Below are positions 31,515-43,045 of a stretch of 64,000 nucleotides of DNA, one piece after another (within the stretch, counting starts at the first letter, position 1; each line of letters begins with the position of its first letter). Source of the DNA: Solenopsis invicta (taxonomy: Eukaryota; Arthropoda; Insecta; Hymenoptera; Formicidae); NCBI RefSeq assembly GCF_016802725.1, contig NC_052673.1, positions 2,450,537-2,514,536 of the forward strand, read 5' to 3'. Position numbers and translations under genes: made by a program. Under the pieces are notes generated by a model that was not told the origin of the DNA, did not search any database, and saw nothing but the letters and a program-made list of their open reading frames with translations.

Positions 31515-31806
31515 TATGTACGAGACTTATGTAGGTCTCACCGCGTCTTAAGTTCTGAATAAACGTTCTTTGTTTCATATCAACTTAAAACAACGTCTAG
31601 TTCCTCCAGGCGACCTTTCGCGCCCGTTCCCGCACCGCCAACCGTCCGTGCGCGAAGTACGGTCGTTACAAAGCAAATGACTATAATATCACCTAATACA
31701 CATGTAAACGATAATACTATTGCAAGCAAAAGTGAAGCTATGCATACTCATGTTAAATAAAACTGTTTATTGATTTCAGATATTTATTTATGAATGAGTT
31801 CCAGTT

Positions 31807-31919
31807 GCGCACAGACCCGATCGGACACCACCAATCACGTAATCTAATCTAACCCAACCAACGGAAATATTCTAGGCATCGGCCGCTATGATTAATGGTG
31901 TCCAATCAAGTCTGTGCGC
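31807..31919. mobile_element. 113 bp TIR MITE
   Basis: GCGCACAGAC at the left and GTCTGTGCGC at the right are perfect complements. The arms continue imperfectly ('ggacaccaccaatcac' versus 'gattaatggtgtcc'). Confidence 0.7.
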
Positions 31920-32240
31920 TACGAGGACACTCCCTTATTTATTTATTATGCAATTATGCATATTTTATTAAATTGCTTTTTGTTTTCTACGAAAGCAAAA
32001 ATTATATTATTTTTTATAAATTTTTGTAATTTAAAAGCATAAATAGAAGTATTAATAATTTTCATAGTGATTGTACATTCCACGCTATTGTTTAGATAAT
32101 TTATAATGACGTTATTATTTTAAAATTTTTCTAAAAATGAAATTTTTATCAAACTATTACATAAACATATATGAATTCTTAAATCAATTTTTATTAATAA
32201 GCTACATATATATTAAATTAATTTAAACATTTGAAAGCGC
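31920..32240. other. AT-rich unassigned sequence
   Basis: No gene, repeat or TIR recognised. Confidence 0.4.
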
Positions 32241-32269
32241 GCCGAAAGTGTCCCAAACAATAAAGCGGA

Positions 32270-32520
32270 TGGACGGTGTCTAATCTCTTACTTGAGGATC
32301 TCTACACTGGTGAGGTGCGTAGAAGAAATCATGTCTTCAGCGACTTACTTTCGATGCTTTTTTTGGACAAAATTAAGCTCTTTCGGAATCAGTGGTGCGG
32401 CGACGCGTTTTATGCTCAAAATATCAGTCATAATGTTATGAACAGACTTAAAAGATATGTTCACCTCTTAAGCCAACTCTCTACGACTCATACGACAATT
32501 TTTGAGCACCTGTTTTTTTG
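32270..32520 (-). pseudogene. Mariner transposase relic (HTH and linker region)
   Basis: In one minus-strand frame, broken by three stops, the text reads MSRRELA, EVNISFKSVHNIMTDIL, SIKRVAAPLIPKELNFVQK and VAEDMISS. This is the mariner pattern of second HTH plus linker (compare LNISIGSCHSIF and MRRVAAKFVPKLLN in the copy at 49465). It is a different, older mariner lineage from the neighbour at 32982. Only about 80 residues remain. Confidence 0.7.
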
Positions 32521-32579
32521 ATTTTGTCGAAGTTTTCATCGTTTGTAAACGTTGAAGGTCGATCAGAACGAGCCAAATC

Positions 32580-32944
32580 AACTACCACTTCTCGGTCCTC
32601 TTTGGGTTAGCCGACAATTTCCCGAAAAATGGCCGCGATAATGTTGGTACCAAGAAAACTCCCTAAAGAACGTGTTTTTATTTTCTATAGATTTGTAGCA
32701 TTGTTCAAGTAATAAGTCCATCAGTTTACGTAACCTCATTGGCATATGTGCGCGCGTGGTGTTTAAAATAAGTATTTTGTATAACCATAATAAAATAAAT
32801 TGTAAATATAAAGTATAAAATTGCAATGTTTCATTAAAATAAAAGTAAATAAAGGAAAAACATAAAGTGAGCAGGACTAGTGAGAACATACAATAAAAAT
32901 TATTATGCAATGATTAATTTTACGTACATGTATTACGTGAGTAT

Positions 32945-32970
<26 letters not shown>
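32580..32970. repeat. Uninterrupted copy of a dispersed repeat (empty site for 56106-62706)
   Basis: Its reverse complement matches 55870-56105 and then 62707-62840 across the 6.6 kb insertion there, through landmarks 'taaacaccacgcgcgc', 'caatgctacaaatctatag' and 'accaacattatcgcgg'. It is non-coding. Confidence 0.8.
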
Positions 32971-32977
<7 letters not shown>

Positions 32978-32981
32978 TATA

Positions 32982-34258
32982 TTAGGAGTACAAATTGAAA
33001 ACCGCCGTTTTCCAGTAGATGGCGCCAGCGGTAAATGCTGGCGCCAAACGTTAGATCAAAAATTTTAAATGTAAGGTTGGTCATCTGGCAACAATTCCTT
33101 ATCATTGCAGTTGTGAATTTTTATCGACGTTATATATTTTTTTGTGATCGAAAATGTCGAAATTTGTGCCCAATAAGCGTCATTTGCGGGAAGATTTGCT
33201 TTTTGCCTTCAATTCGAAAAAATCTGCGGCTGAGGCGCGTCGAATGATTGTAAAAACTTATGGTGAGGCTTCCATTAGTAAAAGAACGTGTCGAGAATGG
33301 TTCCAACGCTTCAAAAGTGGTGATTTCGGCGTAGTAGACAAGGAGCGTCCCGGACAGGTGAAAAAGTTTGAAGACGCACAATTGGAAACATTACTGAATG
33401 AAGATTCATCTCAAACGCAACAGGAGCTTGCAGATTCATTGGGCGTGACTCAACAAGCTATTTCACATCGTTTGAAAACCATGGGAATAATCCAAAAGCA
33501 TGGACACTGGGTGCCATACAAATTAAAGCCGAGAGACGTCAAACGGCGTTTTTTCGCGTGCGAACAGTTGCTCCAACGGCAAAAACGGAAGGGTTTTCTG
33601 CATCGTATTGTAACCGGCGATGAAAAGTGGATCCATTATGATAATCCAAAGCGAAAAAAATCGTGGGGCTATCGCGGCCATGCATCAACATCGACGGCCA
33701 AACATCCATGGCTCGAAGCTCATGCTGTGTATTTGGTGGGACCAGCTCGGCGTGATTTATTATGAACTGTTGCAACCGGGTGAAACCATCACAGGAGCTC
33801 GCTACCGAACACAACTAATGCGTTTGAGCCGAGCATTGCAGGAAAAACGGCCACAATACGAGCAAAGACACGAAAAAGTGATGTTGCTGCACGACAACGC
33901 TCGGCCACATGTTGCTCAGGTCGTTAAAACCTATCTGGAAACATTGAAATGGGACGTCTTACCTCATCCGCCGTATTCTCCTTTCATCGCCCCTTTAGAT
34001 TACCACTTGTTCCGATCAATGGCGCATGGCCTGTCTGAGCAGCACTTCCATTATTACGAAGAAGCCAAAAACTGGGTCGATTCGCGGATCGCCGCAAAAG
34101 ACGAGCAGTTTTTTCGACGCGGGATTCGTATGCTGCCCGAAAGGTGGGAGAAAGTAGTGGCCAGCGATGGACAATACTTTCAAGAATAAGTATGTAACCA
34201 TTTTTCAACAATCAATCCTCAAATTTTGACAAAAAACGGCGGTTTTCAATTTGTACTC

Positions 34259-34262
<4 letters not shown>
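32982..34262 (+). mobile_element. Mariner transposon with TIRs and TA duplication
   Basis: TIRs TTAGGAGTACAAATTGAAAA and its complement, TA at 32980-32981 and 34263-34264, length 1281 bp. It is inserted in an AT/CATA microsatellite. Confidence 0.9.
33154..34189 (+). pseudogene. Mariner transposase (D34D), one frameshift
   Basis: Begins MSKFVPNKRHLRED and carries the two mariner HTHs (ISKRTCREWFQRFKSGDFG; VTQQAISHRLKTM). TGDEKWIHYDN holds the first Asp. Between TSTAK and HGSKLM a small deletion near 33706, apparently about 5 bases, shifts the frame. The rest runs in another frame through LLHDNARPHVA (second Asp) and IAPLDYHLFRSM (third Asp, 34 residues later) to the end at 34189. It would be about 345 residues without the shift. 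Apart from that lesion the copy looks young, and it belongs to the same family as 17591-18611. Confidence 0.92.
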
Positions 34263-34298
<36 letters not shown>

Positions 34299-34959
34299 AT
34301 ATATGTATATATAAATGGATAAATAATTACATATATATTATATGGAATCATCATTGCAATAATTAAACAAATACATGTCAGATAAGTGTAGCTAGTATTC
34401 ACATAAAATAAAGATGAATTAGTTATGTACTGTATATAATTGCATACATAAACATTTTGTTGAACCGATTCTTTTCTTTATTTTGTTCAGTTTTCCAGCT
34501 CTTCACGTAACCTGCTCAACAGAATGTTAATATCTGGAAAAACATTTCTCTGCGAATTAATAAGATTAGCAAATTCTGAGACTACTGGAGGTGGAGTGGA
34601 GACTACTCCAGGAGAGGCTACTGGAGGAGGAGTGTCCAAAGTACAGCAAAAATTAAAATCCTAACATCATTATCAGAGTAGTCAAATATCTCTCACTAGC
34701 AGTGTGACGACAGATTGACAAGAACAGGTTTATAAAACTGATATAATTACCATCATTCTCTCCTGGTGAAAAAATTTTACACAAATGTAGGAAATGACTA
34801 ATGTTTTTCTTATTTTTCAGCAAACAAGGTTTGTTGCTTACTGTAACGAGATTGAATATTAAACCTGCACATATTGGAAAAGAAAAGATACAAGACCCAA
34901 CGAAATCAAGGAATCGTGTGGAACAACAAGGAAAATGCAAAGAAGAATATCAAGAACGT

Positions 34960-37590
34960 ATTTATGAATTTACTTTTCTTACTTTACTAACTTTGATAAG
35001 TTATACAGAATATCCAACAAGTCTAAATCATCGCTATTATCCTCTATTAATTGCCACATTTTTTGTATCCCTAATTCTTTAACTTTCAAAGAGCTCCTTG
35101 TTCTTGTCCAAAATGTTGGGTGTCTGAGCATACTGTGTATGCTCTTCTAGTGCTCTGTTAAATTTGCTGTAAATAATACATTAAAATCTAGTATTATTGT
35201 ATTAATGTAGATTTGAATATTATTAATAACTTTTTTCAATGCTCCCGTATAATTTCCGGTAGTGCAACCTTCCATTATTACATGAATAATTGGAAATATC
35301 TGATATATTTGTCTAAGGAAATTTACTTTGTAACGGTACGGGTTTTCCGGTCGGTTCGGTGCGGTGCGGGAACTTCGGGATCGGACCGAATAAGGCTCGC
35401 CGGTTGGTCAGGTTAGGTTAGGTGTTCGAATCGATTATACGTGTACCCAGTGTTTCAAGTAAGCCAAAGAAAAGGTTTTATTCAAATATTGTAATCGTAG
35501 TTGTCGATACAACGGTGTTTGAAAGAACAAAAATGTAGTGTCAATACTGAAAGTTTATTCTTTCGAATTTCGTTTTCGCGCCCGAATCGCTCTCTTCGAT
35601 CTGAGACGACCGCGCTACTCACGACGACGACGACGACACGGCAGCGGACACCTCGCACTCGTGCAACTCCGTTCGCGAGCGAGACCGCGTGCTCCACTGA
35701 CAAGATGGCGTAGCCGTCTCCTTACCGTAATCGGGTCCTCGGGAAAAGGAGCAGGATACTGATCGACACACACTTCAGATTCACTCCCGTTTATTCAGAC
35801 GAGTTCTTAAAGACGTTACGTTTAACAGACCATATAGGACGACAATCGACTCGATAGGACTCTCGCGAAAGGAGCGTCTTGCTCCAACGCCGACGGAACC
35901 AAGAGTACTCGCCGCTCCTCGTTACTCCGGAATCCTGGAGCAGGGTGGTCGACCAATCGATCAGATTGGTCGATACGCGCGGTGACGACAACATGATGTT
36001 TCGATCGGCGTACGCACATTGCAATCGCGCGGGCACCTCGCGATCGTCTCCGCAAACTGGCGCCATCGGGCGGCCGCCGCGTTTCGCCGCTTACAATACC
36101 ATGTGGACTAGACTGGTAGTTCGCGTTCGTGAACGCTGCAGTGCACACGAAAATAACAGAAGGAGAGAGAGTAGCAGCTTCTGGGTATGGCGGTGGATAC
36201 GTGAGAACGACTTAAAGCTACGCGGGCGATATTGACAGTTAATCCAAATAACGGTTTAAGGCTAATAATTCGTAACATTAATCAAAATAACGGATTTAAA
36301 GCTAATTCATAATAATTCGTAACATTAATCAAAATAACGGCTTTTATAATAATTCGCAATAACGGCTTTAAGGCTAACTCATAATAATTTGCGGTTAAAT
36401 GAACGTGACATTCATCGGCGGTGTGCTATACGGACGTTCGGTCCGATTGGTCCGGGGAATCGCGGAACGCGGCGTGATTGGTTGTCGGAGTCGTGTGAAC
36501 GCGGTCCGTTGCCGGTGCGGTCGTGTCCGCGGTTCGCCCGAGCGCGCTCCAGGCAAAAGAGCGCTTGGTCGACAGGGCGCGGATGCCCTGTCGATGTCTA
36601 GGTTACAAAGTTTGACTCAGGGTCTATATGGAGATCCAGGTACTCGAGGATGGCGGTGATTGGTCGAGAATGCTCGGCCGGTGATAGTGACGAGAATGCT
36701 CGTCGGTGATCTTGGACGTGATTGGTCGAGAATGCTCGGCCGGTGATACTGACGAGGATGCTCGTCGAGAAGATTGGTGGTGGCTGGTCGAGAATACTCG
36801 GCCGAGGATAGCGACGGGAATGCCCGTCGAGGAACTGGAGAGCGACGAGTATGCTCGTCTTCGGGAGCGATCGAGAATACTCGGTCATCTGGACAGGTCG
36901 GAGAGTCGGACGGATCTGCATTGTGCGTTTTCACTGCCGGCTTATATATCCGAACGCGCGGTTCGGCAAGCCAATCCGCGCGCTCTTTCGATCAACCTGG
37001 AATGGGAGCGTTATGGAACGCCACGGTCGTGCGCGCACGTGGTCCCCTGCTACGCTCGGCGTTCGTCGTTCGGTCGGAACGGAGGCGCACGTATGATGGA
37101 GGGGCGTATCATTACAACTTATATACTTATTTGTAGAATAGCTTTTACAGTAATATTAATTAATTATTTAAAAGATATAGTTTTAATCCTATTACTTATT
37201 GTGCTATTGTATCATATTGACAATTATTATTATTCAACTAGAGCATCGTCGCAAATTTCCATCTATAAATATAGTTAATTTGTCATTTAATGCTTTTTTA
37301 AAATTTTCTTTAAATATTTATTATTAAATATGACAACTGTAACGTCATTATAATATTTGTAACAGCATATATATTCTGCAATAAATAAATGTGCTATATC
37401 CATCTGCCTTAATTTTTTCCAATTTTTATTTTGTAAAGTAATTCTTAACTCATTAAAATTTTTTGGGATTTATCGAAACATTATTTCTTTTAAATAGTTC
37501 TATGAATTTTTTTATTTTTTAAATATTTGTTTCCGAAATACCGCTTTTTATAAATCAAATATTGCGCTTTATCATGCCTTTGTTTTTCAC
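34960..37590 (-). pseudogene. MULE transposase, left inverted copy, internally deleted
   Basis: Read on the minus strand from about 37590, pieces matching the right copy are NELRITLQNKNWKKLRQM, then LTIFIDGNLRRC at about 37260. The latter retains the Asp of the F-[VI]-D-G motif that is Asn in the right copy. After the solo LTR (37116-35329) the frame resumes with IFPIIHVIMEGCTTGNYTG at about 35300. It then joins, with a large internal deletion, the C-terminal exon (SIHSMLRHPTFWTRTRSS, KVKELGIQKMWQLI) near 35160-35040. The FLYWCH part is not evident. It is clearly dead as a gene but confirms the palindrome. Confidence 0.75.
35329..37116 (-). mobile_element. 1.79 kb solo LTR, uninterrupted reference copy
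   Basis: TGTAACGGTACG to CATTACA, with ACTT at 35325-35328 and 37117-37120. On the minus strand TATATAAG occurs at about 36949-36942 and AATAAA near 35480, so it reads right to left. It contains clustered 'gagaatgctcg' repeats (36660-36900). It is the intact relative of the split LTR at 984-17481. Frames within it are artefacts. Confidence 0.85.
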
Positions 37591-37680
37591 CGATAGTCAT
37601 TTATTTTCCAATTGTGGTATTATGTATGGCGGATTGTTTACTTCATTGTGTGCATTATAATTTCTCAAGTGTTCACAAAA

Positions 37681-39533
37681 ATAATTCTATCAATAATGAA
37701 TAGAAATATAAATTGCACTTCAAGAATTCAGCAGCCCAAAATCGAATATAAGGGATACCATTACCATTTAAATAAATTGTATGAAAATACGAAGTGAAAA
37801 AATATCTTGAAGTAAAAATAATTGATTATATATTAACATAAGGAAAATGAAGAAAGCTTTCAGATAGCAGAATACATGTTTAACGGTATATTTAATTATT
37901 AGTGATTTTTTCACAGCTATTACAAATGTAGTTCCCGCAAAGATAAAAACGTGCGAAGCCCGCCTCAAGATGATAGATAATAATTATATTTTATCTGGAA
38001 AACATAATCATGAAAAGCCCATTTTTAAATTATTAAACATTAAAAAAAAATTGAAAATTTATTGCCTCATGAGTCGACTAGAATAATAAAAAAAAGGATT
38101 ATTTCAAAGTAAGTAAAAACAATGAATTAAATAGAAAATAAATCCTGTCATGAAGATGACTACTAATTTATAATTGGTAATTTTTTGTATTAACATTTAG
38201 GCATGATGACCTGCTGGATCTTACTAATATTAACAATATTGAAAGGTCTATTCAAAGGTTTAGAAAAAAAATTGTTTCGGACAAATTCCGAAAAATTTGA
38301 ATGAGTTAGGGGCAATGTTAACAAATAAACATTGGGAAAAATTAATACAAATGAATGCAATGTATTCATTCATTATGAAAAATGTCCTTAAAAATAATGA
38401 CATTAAAGCAGTCATATTTATTGATAAATATGTTGCTAATTATTTACATCAAGTTAATACAAATATGACTATATTTGTCAATGGTACATTTGCAACGGTG
38501 CCCCAATTGAAAAATAATAATTGCCAATAATTATTATGAACAATTGTTATTAAATATAATGACAGAGTGAGTAAAACAATTTAGAACTGTATTCTTAAAT
38601 TATTGATTCATATTATTGTAAAAGGTATTTTACATGTAAATATACTAATGAGTACTAAATTACATTTTTTTCAAATATTTAGACGTTTCCAATTGTTTGG
38701 AAACTCAATAATGGAAGGCCGCACTACTGAAGATTACCTGTTGGTTTTAGAAAAAGTTAAAAATACAATTAACATTAAACCGACTAAAATGATAACCAAC
38801 TTTGAAAGAGCGGAAAGAAACGCCCTACAAATCGTGTTTCCAGACGCCAAAATTATTAGATGCTTTTTCCTTTATAGCCAGGTAATAAAAGATAACACAC
38901 ATAATAATAAATATGTACATTTTCATTATATTACTGTCTATTACAGGCATTACTACATAATGCAAAAAAATATAAATTATTAAAAGGCAATGGAAAAGTG
39001 GGAATGGGCGCTGTACAATTGTTAACAGCTTTGGCTTTGTTGCCTAAAAAATTAATAAAGGCTTCCACGTGATATGGGATATTATTTTTAATAACTCTAA
39101 ATATTTAGAGTCATTTTTTAAATATTACTCAGATACCTGGTTAAATGGTTTCAAACCAAATTCATTCTGTGTATACAAAAGAATTAGACAGAACCAACAA
39201 TATCTCGGAACGACACAATCGAAACTGAAAGAAAGTCTCAAGAAACGTTCAACAATTGTCGAATTTTTAGGTAAACTCTCTATTGCATTTAATTCTATAA
39301 TATTCTTACAATTTAATTGTTCTTATACTTCAATATTATTTACAGCAAATTTAACAGAACACCAGAAGAGTATACACAGTGCGCTCAGAAACCCAACATT
39401 TTGGACAAGAACAAGAAGCTCTTTGAAAGTTAAAGAATTAGAGATACAAAAAATGTGGCAATTAATAAAGGATAATAGCGATGATTTAGACTTGTTGGAT
39501 ATACTGTATAAGTTATCAAAGTTAGTAAAATAA
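37681..39533 (+). pseudogene. FLYWCH-MULE transposase, right copy, decayed
   Basis: Pieces in order: FLYWCH-type zinc finger in two parts (QQPKIEYKGYHYHLNKLY near 37730; KTCEARLKMIDNNYILSGKH near 37950), a linker (NPKNLNELGAMLTNKHWEKL at 38290), then the MULE core TIFVNGTFATVPQL (38460-38510). An exon follows with SIMEGRTTEDYLLVLEKV and TNFERAERNALQIVFPDAKI (38690-38880). After a GTAATA...TTACAG intron come LLTALALLPKKLIKAS and a C-terminal part with YYSDTWLNGFKPNSFCVY ending at 39533. Two acidic positions normally Asp (F-V-D-G-T-F and T-D-F-E) are Asn here, and frames are broken, so it is inactive. Confidence 0.8.
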
Positions 39534-40214
39534 GAAAAGTAAATTCATAAATACGTTCTTGACATTCTTCTTTGCATTTTCCTTGTTGTTTCACACGATT
39601 TCTTGATTTCGTTGGGTCTTGTGTTTTTTCTTTTCCAATATATGCAGGTTTAATGTTCAATCTCGTTACAGTAAGCAACAAATCCTGTTTGCTAAAAAAT
39701 AAAAAAAACATTAGTCATTTCCTACATTTGTGTAAAATTTTTTCACCAGGGGAGAATGATGGTAATTATATCAGTTTTACAAACCTGTTCTTGTCAATCT
39801 GCCGTCACATTGTTAGTGAGAGATATTTGACTACTCTGATAATGATGTTAGGATTTTAACTTTTGCTTTACTTCGGACACTCCTCCTCCAGTAGTCCCTC
39901 CTGGAGTAGTCTCCACTCCTCCTCCAGTTGTCTCAGAATTTGTTAATCGTATTAATTCGCAGAGAAGTGTTCTCCTAGATATTAACATTCTGTTGAGCAG
40001 GTTACGTGAAGAGCTGGAAAGCTGAACAAAATAAAGAAAAGAATCGGTTCAACAAAACATCTATGTATGCAATTATATACAGTACATAACTAATTCATCT
40101 TTATTTTATGTGAATACTAGCTACACTTGTCTGACATGTTGTATTTGTTTAATTATTGCAATGATGATCCATATAATATATATGTAATTATTTGTATGTA
40201 TATATATTAATATA

Positions 40215-40442
40215 CAGGGTGATTCAGAACGACTCATGTGTCCCTGTAAAGACGTGTTCTTGAATAAATTCTAAGACGATTTTTCCTGTACGAAAATTTT
40301 GTCCGACGCTTACTTTTTGAATAATAAGAGGATAAAGTTAGCGAATCACGGGCCGTGTACACATGGTAGACAAAGGCGGCGCAACTCACCGTCTGACCCA
40401 GGTAAGCGCCCGCATCGGGCACATGGGTCGTTCTGAATCACC

Positions 40443-40445
<3 letters not shown>
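40215..40445. mobile_element. 231 bp MITE, CAGGGTGATTCAGAACG ends
   Basis: The left end CAGGGTGATTCAGAACGAC and the right end are inverted copies over about 25 bp, flanked by TA on both sides. It sits in AT microsatellite DNA beside the solo LTR. Confidence 0.85.

Positions 40446-40496
<51 letters not shown>
40446..40496. repeat. (AT)n microsatellite
   Basis: Pure AT run, and the target of the adjacent solo LTR. Confidence 0.9.
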
Positions 40497-40499
<3 letters not shown>

Positions 40500-42376
40500 C
40501 ACGCACTTTTCGGATGCCGGAGAGCAACGGCGAAGTGCGCGATCAAACAAGATAGCGGAGACGCTACACAAAGCGCGCGCGAGAGCGACGAGAATACCGA
40601 CAGCTAGATTCCAACCAGATCGCGAAATTGGGCGCCAGACGCGATTATGCCGGTCGCGTCGCCGGGTTCACTTTTCCACGCTAAACGCCAATTCGTATCA
40701 CGCGATAACTCGTTACACAAAAGCGGAATCGTCGCTCGCACGCGGCCAGCTAGCTCTTCTAACCGGTAGAGGGGCGGGGTAGCGGAGACAGGGACGAAGC
40801 GGCTCTCTTACTGGAGGAGACGGGTAGGCGAGAAATTAAGCACGATCAGGCCGATATAACAGAGAGAAATAACATGTATTGTAGCATAGGACGGAGACAG
40901 AGTAGAATCAAACGCAACGAAATCATCCGTCGACGCAAGCAAAGAACGGAAAAGATAAAGAGAGTTAACGAAAACGAATAAGCGGAACGCGAAAATTTAC
41001 TTAAGTACTACAATGCTTACGCTAGCGGCGCGAACAACGGCGGTTGGTCCCGCGCGGAACGAGACAGCCAATCACGCGCGCTCGGAACAGCGCGGCGAGA
41101 ACATACTCGGCGAACTTTCGCTAACGGACCGCAATTAATTCAAACGCAATGCGATCCAAGATACCCGGTGACGGCAATGCCGTCGTCGCGGTCACAATGC
41201 ACAATTCTCGCGAAGACGCGCGACACGACAACGCACCGATAACGCGGGCGGTCGTGTGATCACGGCCGTACCACGACTCGCGCACGTGCGCGAGGGCTTT
41301 GCGGCTTCCCGGGAAGCCGGTCGTCCGCGAGCTTCTACGGCGAGACAGCCAACGTACACGCGGCAGCCGACAGCTGGGTGCCTCGACAAGGTCTCACGCT
41401 TGAGGTGGAGAGCCGACCAAACACCAAGAAGCAAGGTGCGTTCAATCGCCACGCGGCGGACGCACTCGCACACGAACCTAAAGGCTCCACCTCAGAACGC
41501 GAGCCGGTCGACACCGACAGCTCGTGGCTTTACACGAAGGTTAGAGGGTCACCTCGACTTCCGCACGGTCCTCCTTCGGGTCCTCGGGTGTCCTCAACTC
41601 GCTCGCCAAGGCCGGGCACTCCTTCCGATAGCGGACAGGCCGATAGCTGACCGATATCTCGCACTCGCTCGCTCGTTTCCACACACGCACGCAGTCGGAC
41701 GGGTCGCACGCAAAAGCCGAGAGGATCGCGCTCGATGCGCGATCGATGAGCGCTACCCCTCCTACAGGGTGCGCGATATCCTTGCGCCTAGCGGCGCGGC
41801 CTATCAGCGGCCGCCCTTATCTAGCCGTGACGTCACGGCAGCGCAGTGTCGGGTCTCCGCAGGTGTCGTGCGGTCCCCGTCGGCATCCGACATCCTCGTT
41901 GTTCTCGTCGTCCCTGCGGACGATCGCAACAGAATTTCCCCGCGACGATTCTTCGCCGCTACCATTCTCGACGGACAGCCGGCATTCGACGGCCCTACTC
42001 CTGGCCGTTCGTCCGCCTTGGCCTGTCCCTCGGCTGCGCCAATTGCGAGCCTCTTTTGCGTGGCGCATCGCTGTCACCACGTCGAGTCTCGTCCTTCTCT
42101 CCGCCGTCGGTTTTCCGTGCGCCGGCCCTGGACGATCGCCTTCTCCTTGTCCTGCGGCGGCCCATCCTCCTCGCTGCGGCTGGTCCTTAGGCGACGTTTG
42201 TCGAGGTGCCCGCGGATACATGAAATAAGCCGCGAATAAATAAATGAAATCAATACGCGCCGCAGTCCCGCCGGAGATTTCGCTCTCTCGCTGAGTGCCC
42301 GACCCGGTCTTACGCGCCTCCTTGCGCTATGCTCAGGCGGAGGACGAAGTGGCGAGGCAGATAAAACTGCCACGTC

Positions 42377-42379
<3 letters not shown>
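40497..42379 (+). mobile_element. 1.88 kb solo LTR in an AT microsatellite (copy 2)
   Basis: Inverted near-identical copy of 20688-22577, with edges TGTCACG and ACGTCACA on the plus strand and ATAT at 40493-40496 and 42380-42383. AATAAA occurs on the plus strand near 42232. Small indels separate the copies. Long frames inside are composition artefacts. Confidence 0.82.
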
Positions 42380-42438
<59 letters not shown>

Positions 42439-43045
42439 CACAGGGCAATACAGGTCGCTCGGAAGATTTTGCACGTACGTATTTCTCATGAAAAATTGAG
42501 TCAAAATTGTTAATAGCAAAATGTTGAGGGGTGAATAGTTTTTAAACGGTGAGCGTTTGAAAATATCCAACTACACGGCGTGATGTTAAGGGCGGCGCAA
42601 CCAAGCGGTCAACCGGGCGCTTTGACGGGTACCGTTAAACTTCAAGTATTGAAAAGATTCCATGAAATCTCTATTAACATCTTGCGTTCAGTTTAATTGA
42701 GAACAAGACAAGAAGTAATGTTAATTGCAAACTCGTTAAAACATCAATTATCTGAATAAAAAAAATGTCTTTTTAAAATACATTTTATATGTAAACAAAT
42801 AAATTAATAAATAAAATCAATATTAATTATGTTATCTGATCAAATAATATTAAAAGCTTTCCAAACATTTCCAAAACTTCTTTGTCAAAAGTTTTATCAA
42901 AAACAATATTGGAAAAAATTTACATTTGAAATTCGCATAAGCAATATTAAACGATTATTTACTCGGACTCCGAAAAATAGGCATAATTCAAGAGAGTGTA
43001 GCTTTGTCAAAAATGATTGTAAAAAATGTTAAAAAAACATTTTGA
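42380..43045. other. AT microsatellite and unassigned sequence
   Basis: (AT)n to 42434, then 'cagggcaatacaggtcgctc', which resembles a MITE end without a visible partner, then AT-rich DNA. A 67-codon frame at 42829-43032 has no recognisable motif, and I do not call it a gene. Confidence 0.4.

Larger units (their letters stand above)
28847..31670 (+). mobile_element. Solo LTR (1.2 kb) interrupted by a Tc1-family element
   Basis: Begins TGTAATGAACC and ends GTCGTTACA, with AAGC at 28843-28846 and 31671-31674. The plus-strand TATA box (29157) and an AATAAA near 31558 give the orientation. Removing the Tc1-family insertion (29888-31514 plus one TA) leaves about 1195 bp. It belongs to the GC-rich LTR family also seen at 1428-2470 and lies within the P-type transposase relic. 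Confidence 0.85.
26432..31770 (+). pseudogene. P-type THAP-domain transposase relic, interrupted by insertions
   Basis: Split coding pieces match the P-element/THAP9 layout. A THAP zinc domain in two exons (about 26456-26616 with CAAKDC and FPLKETKRCGIW; 26731-26825 with EHFASEM and the AIPTIF motif) comes first. A Ser/Asn-rich linker (26949-27360), a coiled-coil segment (27359-27631) and the transposase core (27646-28244) follow, the core containing AKQVLSHSVASALTF and LGRFMQDCLKIYF. C-terminal pieces are at about 28395-28620 and 28785-28846. The frame before the solo LTR (SLKQKIIQYFIEVRL) continues after it (KQMTIISPNTHV, stop near 31760) once one AAGC duplication is discounted. Stops and frameshifts between pieces make it non-functional. 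I found no TIRs. Confidence 0.8.
34310..40205. mobile_element. Palindromic FLYWCH/MULE transposon, foldback type
   Basis: Inverted arms of about 880 bp (34310-35190 and 39340-40205) share 'gttgaaccgattctttt', 'acctgctcaacagaatgtt' and long further stretches. Each arm contains the 3' end of a MULE transposase gene reading outwards. Gene copies continue inward, divergent, meeting near 37600. A solo LTR (35329-37116) interrupts the left copy. Long TIRs on MULE elements are known from Drosophila Foldback/NOF. Exact ends are blurred by flanking AT microsatellites. Confidence 0.8.

Noticed and set aside
42829..43032. 67-codon Lys-rich frame
   Set aside because: No motif, AT-rich surroundings and no second copy. 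Cannot be distinguished from chance.
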